Part shown: one piece after another, positions 20,121 to 30,665 of the stretch
How the letters are laid out: each line of letters begins with the position of its first letter
Position numbering within the stretch: position 1 is the first letter of the stretch
NCBI RefSeq assembly: GCF_000143415.4
Contig: NW_003314297.1
Location: 265,718 to 329,717 of the forward strand
From: Selaginella moellendorffii
Taxonomy: Eukaryota > Streptophyta > Lycopodiopsida > Selaginellales > Selaginellaceae
Direction of reading: 5' to 3'
Length of the DNA: 64,000 bases
Made by a program: the position numbers and the translations under genes
The notes under the pieces: model-generated
Database searches by the model: none
The model's input: only the letters and a program-made list of their open reading frames with translations
Told to the model about the DNA's origin: nothing

Positions 20121-23018
20121 ATGGCCTCCGCAAGTGCGACGCATGTTCCCTCTGTGGATCTTAAGAACCGTGCTATATGGATTCAGGCAAAGGTGTTTTT
20201 AAACAACCCCGAGGGGGAGGTGGTAGCTGAGGGCTTAGCCACAGTTGTCGATCCAAGAGATGCGGTTGCTAATCAAGAATTGGGCTGGGATGATATTGGA
20301 GTTGTGATTTTAGAGGTTGTTGACACAGAAGAAAACAGTCTGACTATTGGAAGCATTGTGCGGTGGAAATTGAGGCACTTAGTGTTTGAGAATGTGAAGG
20401 ATTCACAATCAAACACCACTACAATTGATGACAGAACATCTCTTCATGGGAAAAGAAAGTACACCTTCCTAAAGCGCAGCCAAAGGGATCTGAGCAACGA
20501 ACCGAAAAGGCAGAAAATGGCGATGGAGGTTCGAATGGTCTCGACAGTTGCTTGTTGCAAGAGGAGGTGCTGTCAACATGCTGATTAGGATACTATTGAA
20601 GAGGAGAGAGCAAGATACAAGACATTGTCCTGGAAGGCAGCTCGCAATTTTGTGTATGAGGCATTACGGTCATCTGTTGATGCTTCAGAACATCAGGTGG
20701 GGGGCATGGTCTTCTAGAAGGGTTTGGTTTGCATGAAGGCATGGAGAATCATTTATGGAGTCCCTCGAACCACATTCTACAGAATCAAAACTGAGTTCGA
20801 GGAACAAAGGGTTCAACAGGCAGTCCATAGGAACGATGGTACTCACAAAACCAGGGGTCATGTTGTATATGGAGAGGCAATCTTCAAGATGTTTGTCAAG
20901 ACATGTAGTGAGCAGCAACCACATAAAACCCGCCTCTTGGAAGATGGAACTCGAGACACCCAACGAGTTCTCCCTTCCATGTATACCAAGGGGGCCATAT
21001 TGGAAGATGTGAATCGGGAACTCCAGAGTAATGGCTACAAGAAGCTGAGCCAATCTAGATTTAGTAGATTGTGGAGCAACAGGTTCAGGGATGTGAGTAT
21101 AGGAAAGTACTCCAGCTTTTCAAAGTGTGACGAGTGCACTGCTATCAAAATGGCTTTGTCGAAGAATTCTTGCATCGCTCAAGAGCGAGAGACGTTGGTT
21201 AGAAGGCGGCTCGACCACAACATCGAGCAGAGAAGCTGCAGGACTGCATATTATCATAACAGGATTCTCTCCATGGAGAGACCTGACTCTTACCTCTGCA
21301 TCATCCATGACAAAATGGACCAGAAAAAGATGTGCTTACCTCGACTCAATCCTGCCCCCAAGGCAATCTCTTCATCCATGCAGCTGCCTGTGTCTCTGTT
21401 TGGCATAATCGCTCATGGGCATGGTGCCTAGAACTATGGAACTTCTTTGTACCTCTATGGGGTGGCGGGGGTGCAAACATGATGATTGCGTCCCTAGCAA
21501 AACACTTAAGGTCTCTGCAAAGTGCGCAGAATGAGCTGAACGGCCAACCCTTGCATAAGGCCCTTGTCGATCGAACCCCATACAGGGTTCAGCTGGAGGA
21601 GGAGCAAAGGCTTGCAGTATCGCGTGGGGCCCCATGCCATCCCAGTGAATATGTTGGCCGTCAGATTGTAGGGTTATCACGTGAGGCCTCATGCCATTCC
21701 GACGAGGCTGGTCGCCCGGTGAATGCACAGCCTCATCCAAACGAAGCAGAATCTCAAGGAAGTTCTTGCGGCTGATGTGGCCTTCCACCCCATCTTCTGC
21801 TCCAAACAGACAATGCTGGCAGTGAGAACAAAAACATGTACGTCTTCGCGTACTTGGCGATGCTTGTTGCCAAAGGCATATTTGAAACGGTTACACTTGG
21901 CTTTCTCATAGTTGGGCACACTCATGAAGACGTCGATGCCATGTTTAGTCACCTGGCAGAGTCCCTCCGGCGATCCAATGTCCTCACCCTCCCACAACTC
22001 TACGATGAATTCCAAAATTGCATCAAAGGCACTGTTGGAGCTGCACTTGTGACAGAGGTTCCAGACTTTAAGGGGTTTGTAAGAGGCTACATCAGGGACG
22101 GATCCGAAACGCTGATTGGCCACTCCAAGCCTCTTCAATTTCATTTCAGCATGTGTGACGGTGCTCCAGTGATGAGGTACAAGATGAGAGAATGGGACAC
22201 AGTGTGGCTGCCAGTGGACGGCATTGAACTCTTCAAGAGAGATCCTATAACTGGGGAACCTATGATTCCTCAGGGTTCCCCACGGCCGATGCACCCGGAT
22301 GGACTCAAAGACCAGGAAAGTATAGTGGCCGGGATTAGACAGCATATTGCCTTCTGGAAGAGGGGGTTGGTGTTTGGTGGAGAATCCTATTTTCAGAGGT
22401 GCAAGCCTTTGATCGAATATTGGGAGAAGATTATATCTGCTATCCAAAATGGGCCGGTTGTATATGAAGAATTGGAAGAGTCCTTTTGGCCAGAACCCAG
22501 AGCACCAGATAGTAGCGGAACAATGTCCTCTGGAAATGCAGTGACAGATAACGATGTTGAGGATCACTATTGTGGGCCGAGGAACAAGAAGCCGGATTCA
22601 GCATTCAATCCAGTACAGGTCTGCAAAGGAATGGTTGTGCTTGTCAGACCCAGTAATAAAAAACAAATGATATGGGTGGGGCGCTGCATCACTGATGCAG
22701 AGGAGGACGCGGAAACTAACTCCTTCAATGTAACTGTGGAGTGGTTCAAGCCAAGTTCCGGATATACGAAGGATTGCCTAGAAAAGAGATGGGTGCTGAA
22801 TCCAAGGGATCCCAGCATGAGCATATCGGTGGATAATGTTGTGCATGGTTGGATGCGGAAGCAAAGTGCCACCATCACCTTGCCAGACCATGCAAGAGAT
22901 GCAGCAAGAGCATTCATAACCCGGGTTCAAGGTGAGATTCATTAATATTCCTTTACTAAGTTTCTAATGTATTTTATTTCAAGGTGAACAATCCAAATCT
23001 GAATCAGAGGAGGCGTGA
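20121..23018 (+). pseudogene. DUF7869-type (RNase H-fold) transposase, decayed
   Basis: From ATG 20121 one frame runs to 21431, broken by TAG at 20586-20588, 20715-20717 and 21429-21431. The frame then shifts by 2 and runs from about 21440 to 22931, with TGA at 21773-21775. A 52-nt intron (22932-22983) leads to a short last exon ending TGA at 23016-23018. Landmarks: an early domain with LGWDDIGVVILEV; KYSSFSKCDECTAIK; WGGGGANMMIASLAKHL; LQTDNAGSENKNMYVFAYLA with a likely catalytic Asp; FLIVGHTHEDVDAMFSHLAE; and a C-terminal BAH/chromo-like segment around GMVVLVRPSNKKQMIWVGR. These motifs match the DUF7869 group found in eukaryotic transposons. Palindromes at 21619 and 21676 lie inside the gene, and a third begins on the stop codon. 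Confidence 0.8.
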
Positions 23019-23220
23019 TGGCATGTGGCTTTACGCCATTCCTAGGTGAGATGATACAAATAACAAGTATAAATTCTTAGTTGTTTTAGCAAATCTTACT
23101 TAAAGTTCAAGGTGAACAAGCCGAATATGAATTCATCGGATTGTTATAACAAATTGCGAGGTGATGGCATGAGGCGATACGCCATTTGAGAGTGGTAGCC
23201 ATTCCTATATGAGGTGAGTG
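22980..23220 (+). repeat. duplicated 3' module carrying the palindrome
   Basis: TTCAAGGTGAACAA begins the last transposase exon at about 22979 and recurs at 23107. In both copies it is followed by an AAT..GAATC-like stretch, then the palindrome (23018 and 23164), then a TGAGRTGA-like end. An inverted relative lies at about 24365-24395 (CGGCTTGTTCACCTTGA). Confidence 0.7.
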
Positions 23221-23658
23221 AAATATTTATTAGAAATACCTCATTCAATTGTGCACTTCTAAGTCTTGGTCCACTCAGTACTGTTTGCATGTTTTTATTT
23301 TAATTCTTTCTCTAAAATGTTATTTAGCATGTAGCTTCATGCCATTGCTCTCCACAATCATGTATTGAATTTTTCTATCCTTGCATAATACTTCTCCATA
23401 TATATAGCATGTGCGCACATGTGATATGGTTCATTAGGCCTGATATAGTGTGTGAGGTAAAACAAAGATGATGTGACATATGCATTTACCAATTACATGT
23501 GCATAAATCTAATAATATGGCGTGTGGCCCATATTAATGGCACATAAACCCATATTGTGGGCTTACGTGCTTTATGTACCATCATTCCCTTGCAGCGTGT
23601 GTGTTGGTTTCCTTTTATAACACAACGAACTCCATATTTTAGGGTGAAGAGCGTTCTC

Positions 23659-23916
23659 ATGGCAAGCACAAAATCTGTAAGTGAGGCAGAAAAGGAGACA
23701 GAGAAAGAGATAGGTGAAGATGTAGAATATATAAGTCTTCCAAACTCCCCGTACTATACTCCAGGTGATCATTTTTCTGAACAAACGACAACATTAACAA
23801 CTATTGAGAACGCCCCAATAACATCAAAGACAACAATCCAAAGCAAAACAACTGACCCGGAGAAGGATGATAGTACTGCTGAGAGTACCAAAAAGGAGGT
23901 GTCCACTAGCGCTTAG
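23659..23916 (+). CDS. small Thr/Ser-rich acidic protein, uncertain
   Basis: ATG 23659 to TAG 23914-23916 gives 85 residues, rich in Glu, Thr, Ser and Lys (SEAEKETEKEIGEDVEYIS, then TT and ST runs). No domain was recognised. It lies 3' of the transposase on the same strand, and a palindrome copy begins 8 bases after the stop. It may be a separate element gene, a terminal exon, or chance. Confidence 0.35.
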   Translation: MASTKSVSEAEKETEKEIGEDVEYISLPNSPYYTPGDHFSEQTTTLTTIENAPITSKTTIQSKTTDPEKDDSTAESTKKEVSTSA

Positions 23917-24350
23917 GCTTATAATGGCGTGTGCCCTCATGCCATTTATTTGATCACCAAATACTTTTTTCCCTTTGCACTAGTATATCTTAATACCGGT
24001 CTGAGAAATAGAATGGCATGTGCCCTCAGGCCTTTTACTAAATCACCTTTGAAAGAAATGCAAGCCTCTATGTCGTAAAAAAAAGGTACTAGAGAAATTC
24101 CTTAATAATATGAATGTTATTTAGTTTCATGAAAATACACTAAGGGTCAAATGAGTTAAATGACTTCTCCAGACTAGCAATGCCTCTTGCTACACCTTCA
24201 CAATTAGATTCGTTAGAAAAAGATAACATTGAATAATATCTAAATGTTCTCACCATTAAGTTATATGTCTGGCTAATAGGAATGACGTTCATCTTAGAAA
24301 GCTCACCACACGCTCAATGAACAAACAAATAGTGTGTGTGCGCATGCCAT

Positions 24351-25907
24351 CGCTTTTCTTTAGCTTCAGATTCGGCTTGTTCACCTTGACAATGAGATTT
24401 ATTATACAACCAGATGGACTCAGTCTGAACACAAAGTCACCGCGCTAGTCACCATGCCCTAGATATGTCTAGCCCCTGGACAAAAAACATATAATTTCAC
24501 GTCATTTTCAAATACTTGAAAATTTGTACCTAGTCCCATTTTACTGAATAAATCCTACTTTAACGAAATAGAGCATTATATCAGTGAATGCTAAATATAG
24601 GATTTAGGCCACCCTATAATGTGATGTGAGAGTCATAGTTTCTTTTTTATACTTTCATGGCTCTAGAACAAGGTATGCTACCTACAATCAATACCATATT
24701 CTTCTTCTTCTTTTTTTTTCCTTTTTAGGAATAAGTAATACCATTAAAGCTATTGTGCATATAATGTCTTAGTTTCCTTTAAAGTTTATTTCATTATGAG
24801 TAAAGTGTAGAGTTATATTTTTAAGAATGATAGCATTCTAGCATGAAAATATAATAATTTGTGTCTTTAAATCTTTCTTAATTTTCTTGTACATCCATGT
24901 ATATACACCTTCTAAAGGTGTGATGAGATTAATGATAATTTAGTGGTGATAGGTTTAATTACTAGATCAAACTACACAAATAGTATTATTTGATTGTGGT
25001 GGTTTGCTTTTGCTTTTTTTTTAACTTTACTTTAATGTTTGATAGTATTTAGGTGATGTTTTGACATTGACATTGTTAATGTCAATGTTAGAATGAGATG
25101 AGATGTTTCTTTATGGGTTTACAAAGGAAATTGGATTTTCTATCTACAATGATTTAAATGGTTAGTTATTAATTAAAAATTAACATTTAATTTTACTAGT
25201 TTTGATGATGATGATGTTGATGATCTAGCTATACATTTATTTTATTAGATTCATGCATTTACTAATTGGTAACTATATTCACATACAAACAAAATAAATG
25301 ACAAGTTGAGTAAGTTTTATTTTAAACAAGATTACTTGGTAGTTTTTCCTTGGAAAGTGGTTTAATCATGGTTTATGCTGTTGGATTTAAGTTTAAAATT
25401 ATCAATCATTGATGATTTTTATTATGCTTGTTTTGAAATGAGATGCTTTTGGTGTGGAAATGAATTCATAGAAGAGTGGTTTAGTGATCAATTTTTAAAC
25501 ATAGCTTTGTTGTGTTTAAATTTTTGATTAATGCATATATGATTTTCATTAAAGTTTCAGTTTATAAATATGTTTATAAAAACATTATAGATTATACTTT
25601 AGATTGTTTTTGAGCATTGTAAATAGTCGATGTGAGATTAGTGATCTTATTATATAGAACTTAATTATAAATTTCTTCATCTTTTAATTCTTATATTTAT
25701 TATTCTATTTGTTAAAAGTTATTGAAAAAAACATTTTACCTCATTAACTTTGATGTTCAAGTTAGTTTGCATATCTTGCATACATTTATGATAATTAATT
25801 AACATCAACGATAATTAATTATCTTTGTTCTATTTGATTGATAAGCTTCAAATTTTAAGTTTTTTTCAGCATTATTTGTAATTTTAATGGAGGTTTAGGG
25901 CTTTTCG
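24351..25907. other. AT-rich desert, right flank of the element
   Basis: About 1.55 kb of AT-rich DNA with no coding pattern or palindrome copy. The last bases (GGAGGTTTAGGGCTTTTCG) form the leader of the PPR gene and contain a telobox-like motif. Confidence 0.55.
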
Positions 25908-28724
25908 ATGGCGCGATCGATCGGCAGGGGCGGCGCCAGGCCGATCGAAGAGCCGCTGGAGGCTGCGATCGATCGCATTTGCAGCAGCAGTGAGGCGGGC
26001 AGCACCGCAATCTATATCCCGCTGCTCCGGCGCTGCCTGGAGCAGCGCGCGCTGCCCCAGGGCAGGCGATTGCACGCGCACCTCCTGGAATCCGGATTCC
26101 TCGAGCGCAGCGCCGCCGATCCCATCGTCGCCAGCTACCTGGTGAAGATGTATGGCAGATGCGGCAGCGTGGCGGATGCCGAGGCGGCATTCCGCGCCTG
26201 CGATCCAGTGCGCACGCCCTACACCTGGAACAACATGCTCTCGGCGTACCTGGGCAACCATCTCCCGCGCGAGGCGCTGGAGATCGGCAAGAGCATGGAT
26301 CTCGAGGGCGTTCCCAGGAGCGCCTCCAATCTGGTAAGCTCCATCTCTGCCTGCGCTCGCCTTGGCTCAGCGTTTCTTTCGCAAGGCAGGGAACTCCACG
26401 AGCGCTACCGCCAGTGGTGGCGGCGGGGAGGCGGAGGAGAGGTGGCGGTGGCGGGCGAGGAGGACGATCTGGTGGCCACCGCGCTGGTGGACATGTATTC
26501 AAAGTGTGGGAGCTTGGACGATGCTAGGCGCGTCTTCGACGACTACTCGGTGGATTCCAAGAGGATGGCGCTGTGGACGGCCATGGTCTCCGGGTATGCG
26601 CTCCATGGGCATAGCCGCCAAGCGCTCGAGCTCTACCAGCGCTTTCTCTCCGTATCCAGCGAGCCCCCGGACACTGTGATGCTGCTCAGTGCCATCACCG
26701 CCTGCTCCAGCGCAGAGTTTCTCGACGATGGGAGAGCCATCCACGCGCAAATCTCTTCCCGGGAACTGGATCACCACACCCACCTGGGGAACGGGCTTGT
26801 CAACATGTATGGGCGATGCAAGGAGCTCCACAGGGCGCGGAAAGCCTTCGAGAAGATCACTGCCAAGAACTTGGTGTCGTGGAACGTGATCATCGGGGCG
26901 TATGCCCAGGAGGGGCATCGCGGCCACGCCATGGAGCTCTTCCAGCGGATGGATCCCGAGGGGGTCGCGGCCGACGCCGTCACCTTTCTCCACGTCCTCG
27001 ACGCTTGCGGCGGCGTGGAGGCGGCGGGGGACGTCCGGAGGATCCACAAGAAGCTGGAGCTCTCGGGCTTGGAGTGGGACGTGTTCGTCGCCTCGTCGCT
27101 CGTCAACGCCTATGGGAAGTGCGGCTGCCTCGCCGAGGCGAAGAGGGTCTTCGACGCCATGCCGCTCAAGAACACGGTGACCATGACGTCGATGCTCGCG
27201 GCCTACGCACAGCACGGCCTCGGCGAGGAAGCTCTTGAGATCTACAGGGAGATGGAGTCGCAGGGGAGGAAGGCCGACCGGGTGACTTTCATCAGTGCTC
27301 TCGACGCTTGCTCCAGCATCGGGGCTCTCAGCCAGGGACGAGCGATCCACAGCCGGCTGCTCGTGAGTGGGATCATCCAGCAGCCAGACGTGGTGCTGGG
27401 GACGGCGCTGCTCAACATGTATGGGAGGTGTGGAGTGCTCGGCGCTGCAAAGTCGCTCTTTGATGGGATGGCGGACAAGAACACAATCACTTGGAACGCG
27501 CTCATGGGGTCGTATGCTCAGTGGGGGTATGGCAAGGAGGCGCTCAACCTCTACCACTCCATGGACGCGCAGCCAAACTCTCTGACGTTCCTGGCGGTGC
27601 TCACGGCTTGCTCGACGGTGGGAGCGCTGCTCCAGGGCCGAGCTGCGCACGCAAGGCTGGCTCCGGCCGGGTTTGAGAAGGAGGTGGAGGTCGGGGTCGC
27701 GCTGGTAAACATGTATGGCAAGTGTGGCAGCCTCGAGGACGCGCTGGGAACGTTTGCGAAGCTGGAGAGGAAGACGGTGGTGACTTGGACGGTGGCAATG
27801 CTGGCGCTGGCTCACCACGGCGAGTTTCGAGAGACGCTGCGGTTGTTCACGGAGATGGAGCTGGAAGGGGTGGCGCCGGACAGTGTCGCGCTGCTGGCGG
27901 CGCTCTTCGCTTGCAGTCACAGTGGAAAACTCAAGGAAGGGAGGAGCTACTTCACCAACATGATCCAGGACTACGGCGTGAGTCCGACGCTGGCGCACTA
28001 CGACTGCGTGGTGGATCTGCTGTGCCGGACGGGGCTGCTGGGCCGGGCCGAGGAGCTCATCGACAGCATGCCGTTCGAGCCGAGCGCCGTGACTTGGACG
28101 ACGCTCCTGGCGGCGTGCCGGACTCACTCGACCCTCTACGACAAGGCAAAGGTGGCGGCGGACAAGGCGCTAGAAACGGAGCCTCACAACGCCGGGATCT
28201 ACTTCGCGCTCTCGTACATGTACTCGGGCGTCCGGACTTACAGGCAGGAGCGGCTCAACGTCTCGGACAAGCTCAACTCGATCCAGCGCCAGGTCGGGCG
28301 GTGCTTCATCGAGACGAGGGACCAGATCCACGAGATCGTGGCGGGGGAGACGGCGGCGCATCCTTACGCGGCCGCCGTTGACGAGGAGCTCCACCGGCTA
28401 AACATCGAGCTGACCATCGAGCGGGGATGCAAGGTGGAGGAGAAGAACCACAGCGCCAAGAGGGCCGTGGTGCTGGGGCTGGTGAGCACGCTGCCCGGCA
28501 CCACCATCCGAGTGGTCAAGAACCTCAAGCTGTGCGCCGACTGCCACCACGCGATCAAGCTCTTCTCCAAGATCCGCGGCAGGAGGATAATCGTAAGGGA
28601 CTACGTTGAGTTCCACCACATCGAGAAGGGCGTGTGCTCGTGCGACGGAAGGAAGCCGGCGCTCGGCCTGGGGCTGGATTGCTTGGTCGCTCCTCCGACT
28701 CACATACCGGGAACTCTTTGGTGA
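25908..28724 (+). CDS. PLS-DYW-class PPR protein, single exon, atypical DYW domain
   Basis: 938 residues, no intron. Residues 1-60 may be a targeting region (Arg-rich, no acidic start). More than a dozen P, L and S motifs follow from about residue 45 to 690 (repeated LVNMYGKCG and MPxKNTVTMTSM-like blocks), then E1/E2-like motifs and a C-terminal DYW-like deaminase domain (about 760-915). The family binds organellar RNA and edits C to U. The zinc ligands at CADCHHA remain, but the usual HSE of the active site reads HSAK, so the catalytic Glu is missing. The usual C-terminal DYW triplet is replaced by a different 25-residue tail after GVCSC. It may bind RNA without deaminating, or rely on a partner. 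High GC coding bias is present throughout, so it is not obviously decayed. Confidence 0.88.
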   Translation: MARSIGRGGARPIEEPLEAAIDRICSSSEAGSTAIYIPLLRRCLEQRALPQGRRLHAHLLESGFLERSAADPIVASYLVKMYGRCGSVADAEAAFRACDPVRTPYTWNNMLSAYLGNHLPREALEIGKSMDLEGVPRSASNLVSSISACARLGSAFLSQGRELHERYRQWWRRGGGGEVAVAGEEDDLVATALVDMYSKCGSLDDARRVFDDYSVDSKRMALWTAMVSGYALHGHSRQALELYQRFLSVSSEPPDTVMLLSAITACSSAEFLDDGRAIHAQISSRELDHHTHLGNGLVNMYGRCKELHRARKAFEKITAKNLVSWNVIIGAYAQEGHRGHAMELFQRMDPEGVAADAVTFLHVLDACGGVEAAGDVRRIHKKLELSGLEWDVFVASSLVNAYGKCGCLAEAKRVFDAMPLKNTVTMTSMLAAYAQHGLGEEALEIYREMESQGRKADRVTFISALDACSSIGALSQGRAIHSRLLVSGIIQQPDVVLGTALLNMYGRCGVLGAAKSLFDGMADKNTITWNALMGSYAQWGYGKEALNLYHSMDAQPNSLTFLAVLTACSTVGALLQGRAAHARLAPAGFEKEVEVGVALVNMYGKCGSLEDALGTFAKLERKTVVTWTVAMLALAHHGEFRETLRLFTEMELEGVAPDSVALLAALFACSHSGKLKEGRSYFTNMIQDYGVSPTLAHYDCVVDLLCRTGLLGRAEELIDSMPFEPSAVTWTTLLAACRTHSTLYDKAKVAADKALETEPHNAGIYFALSYMYSGVRTYRQERLNVSDKLNSIQRQVGRCFIETRDQIHEIVAGETAAHPYAAAVDEELHRLNIELTIERGCKVEEKNHSAKRAVVLGLVSTLPGTTIRVVKNLKLCADCHHAIKLFSKIRGRRIIVRDYVEFHHIEKGVCSCDGRKPALGLGLDCLVAPPTHIPGTLW

Positions 28725-28834
28725 TTTAACGTTGCATGGGCTTTCTTGCAGCAGTTTCCAGCTCATGTAGAAAAGGTGGTGGCTGGCGTTCAAAAGAAGA
28801 GGAAGCAAAATACAATATCAAAGGCAACGGAGGC

Positions 28835-30575
<1,741 letters not shown>

Positions 30576-30582
30576 GGCGCCT

Positions 30583-30620
30583 AAAGCCCTAAACCCTAGG
30601 TCTACCCAAGAACCCTAAAA
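30583..30620 (-). promoter_or_regulatory. telobox cluster at the PRMT1 5' end
   Basis: Immediately upstream of the PRMT1 ATG the plus strand reads GCCCTAAACCCTAGG and then AACCCTAAAA. These are tandem telobox-type elements, common in 5' leaders of plant translation and growth genes. Confidence 0.6.
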
Positions 30621-30665
30621 GGCGAAAGGGACAAAAGGAAGGAAAAAAAATTTCTTCATTCTTTT

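Larger units (their letters stand above)
11206..24350. mobile_element. candidate novel compound DNA transposon with dispersed palindromes
   Basis: The limits are set by the first and last copy of a 22-bp palindrome family (11206 and 24350) and are therefore minimal. Cargo: an intact minus-strand HAD-like gene (11262-13414), a minus-strand ParB-like gene with three internal stops (13628-16894), a repeat-rich divergent centre (16.9-20.1 kb), a plus-strand DUF7869-type transposase pseudogene (20121-23018), and a small Thr/Ser-rich frame (23659-23916). The transposase motifs support a cut-and-paste element. Terminal inverted repeats and a target-site duplication were not found by eye, so the true ends are unknown. 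Nested insertion of separate elements is an alternative. Confidence 0.6.
11206..24350. repeat. family of about 25 dispersed 22-bp palindromes
   Basis: The consensus half-site ATGGCRTGNGG is followed directly by its reverse complement. Clear 22-bp copies start at 11206, 12283, 12358, 13771, 13912, 15411, 16688, 16748, 16825, 18241, 19785, 19911, 19947, 20017, 21619, 21676, 23018, 23164 and 23924. More degenerate copies start at 19170 (3-base insertion), 23324, 23404, 23517, 24013 and 24329. The copy at 12358-12379 is a perfect palindrome. Copies differ mainly at R/Y positions and in the central bases, often in matched pairs, which keeps the symmetry. I saw none outside 11.2-24.4 kb. Six copies lie in introns of the ParB-like gene, two in coding exon 4 of the HAD gene, and the rest are non-coding or within the transposase. 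Confidence 0.92.

Noticed and set aside
14572-21431. Recoding of TAG as an amino acid in the element genes
   Set aside because: The set also includes TAA and TGA and a frameshift, and the HAD-like gene ends normally. Decay by C-to-T change explains the stops better.
11206-24350. CRISPR-like array or tandem satellite explanation for the repeated palindromes
   Set aside because: Spacing is irregular (35 bp to over 1 kb), copies fall in introns, exons and spacers, and there are no constant-length spacers or associated genes.
26499-28127. 542-codon open frame antisense to the PPR gene
   Set aside because: It is a shadow of the GC-rich third positions of the PPR gene and has no recognisable domain, while the sense strand has clear PPR and DYW motifs.
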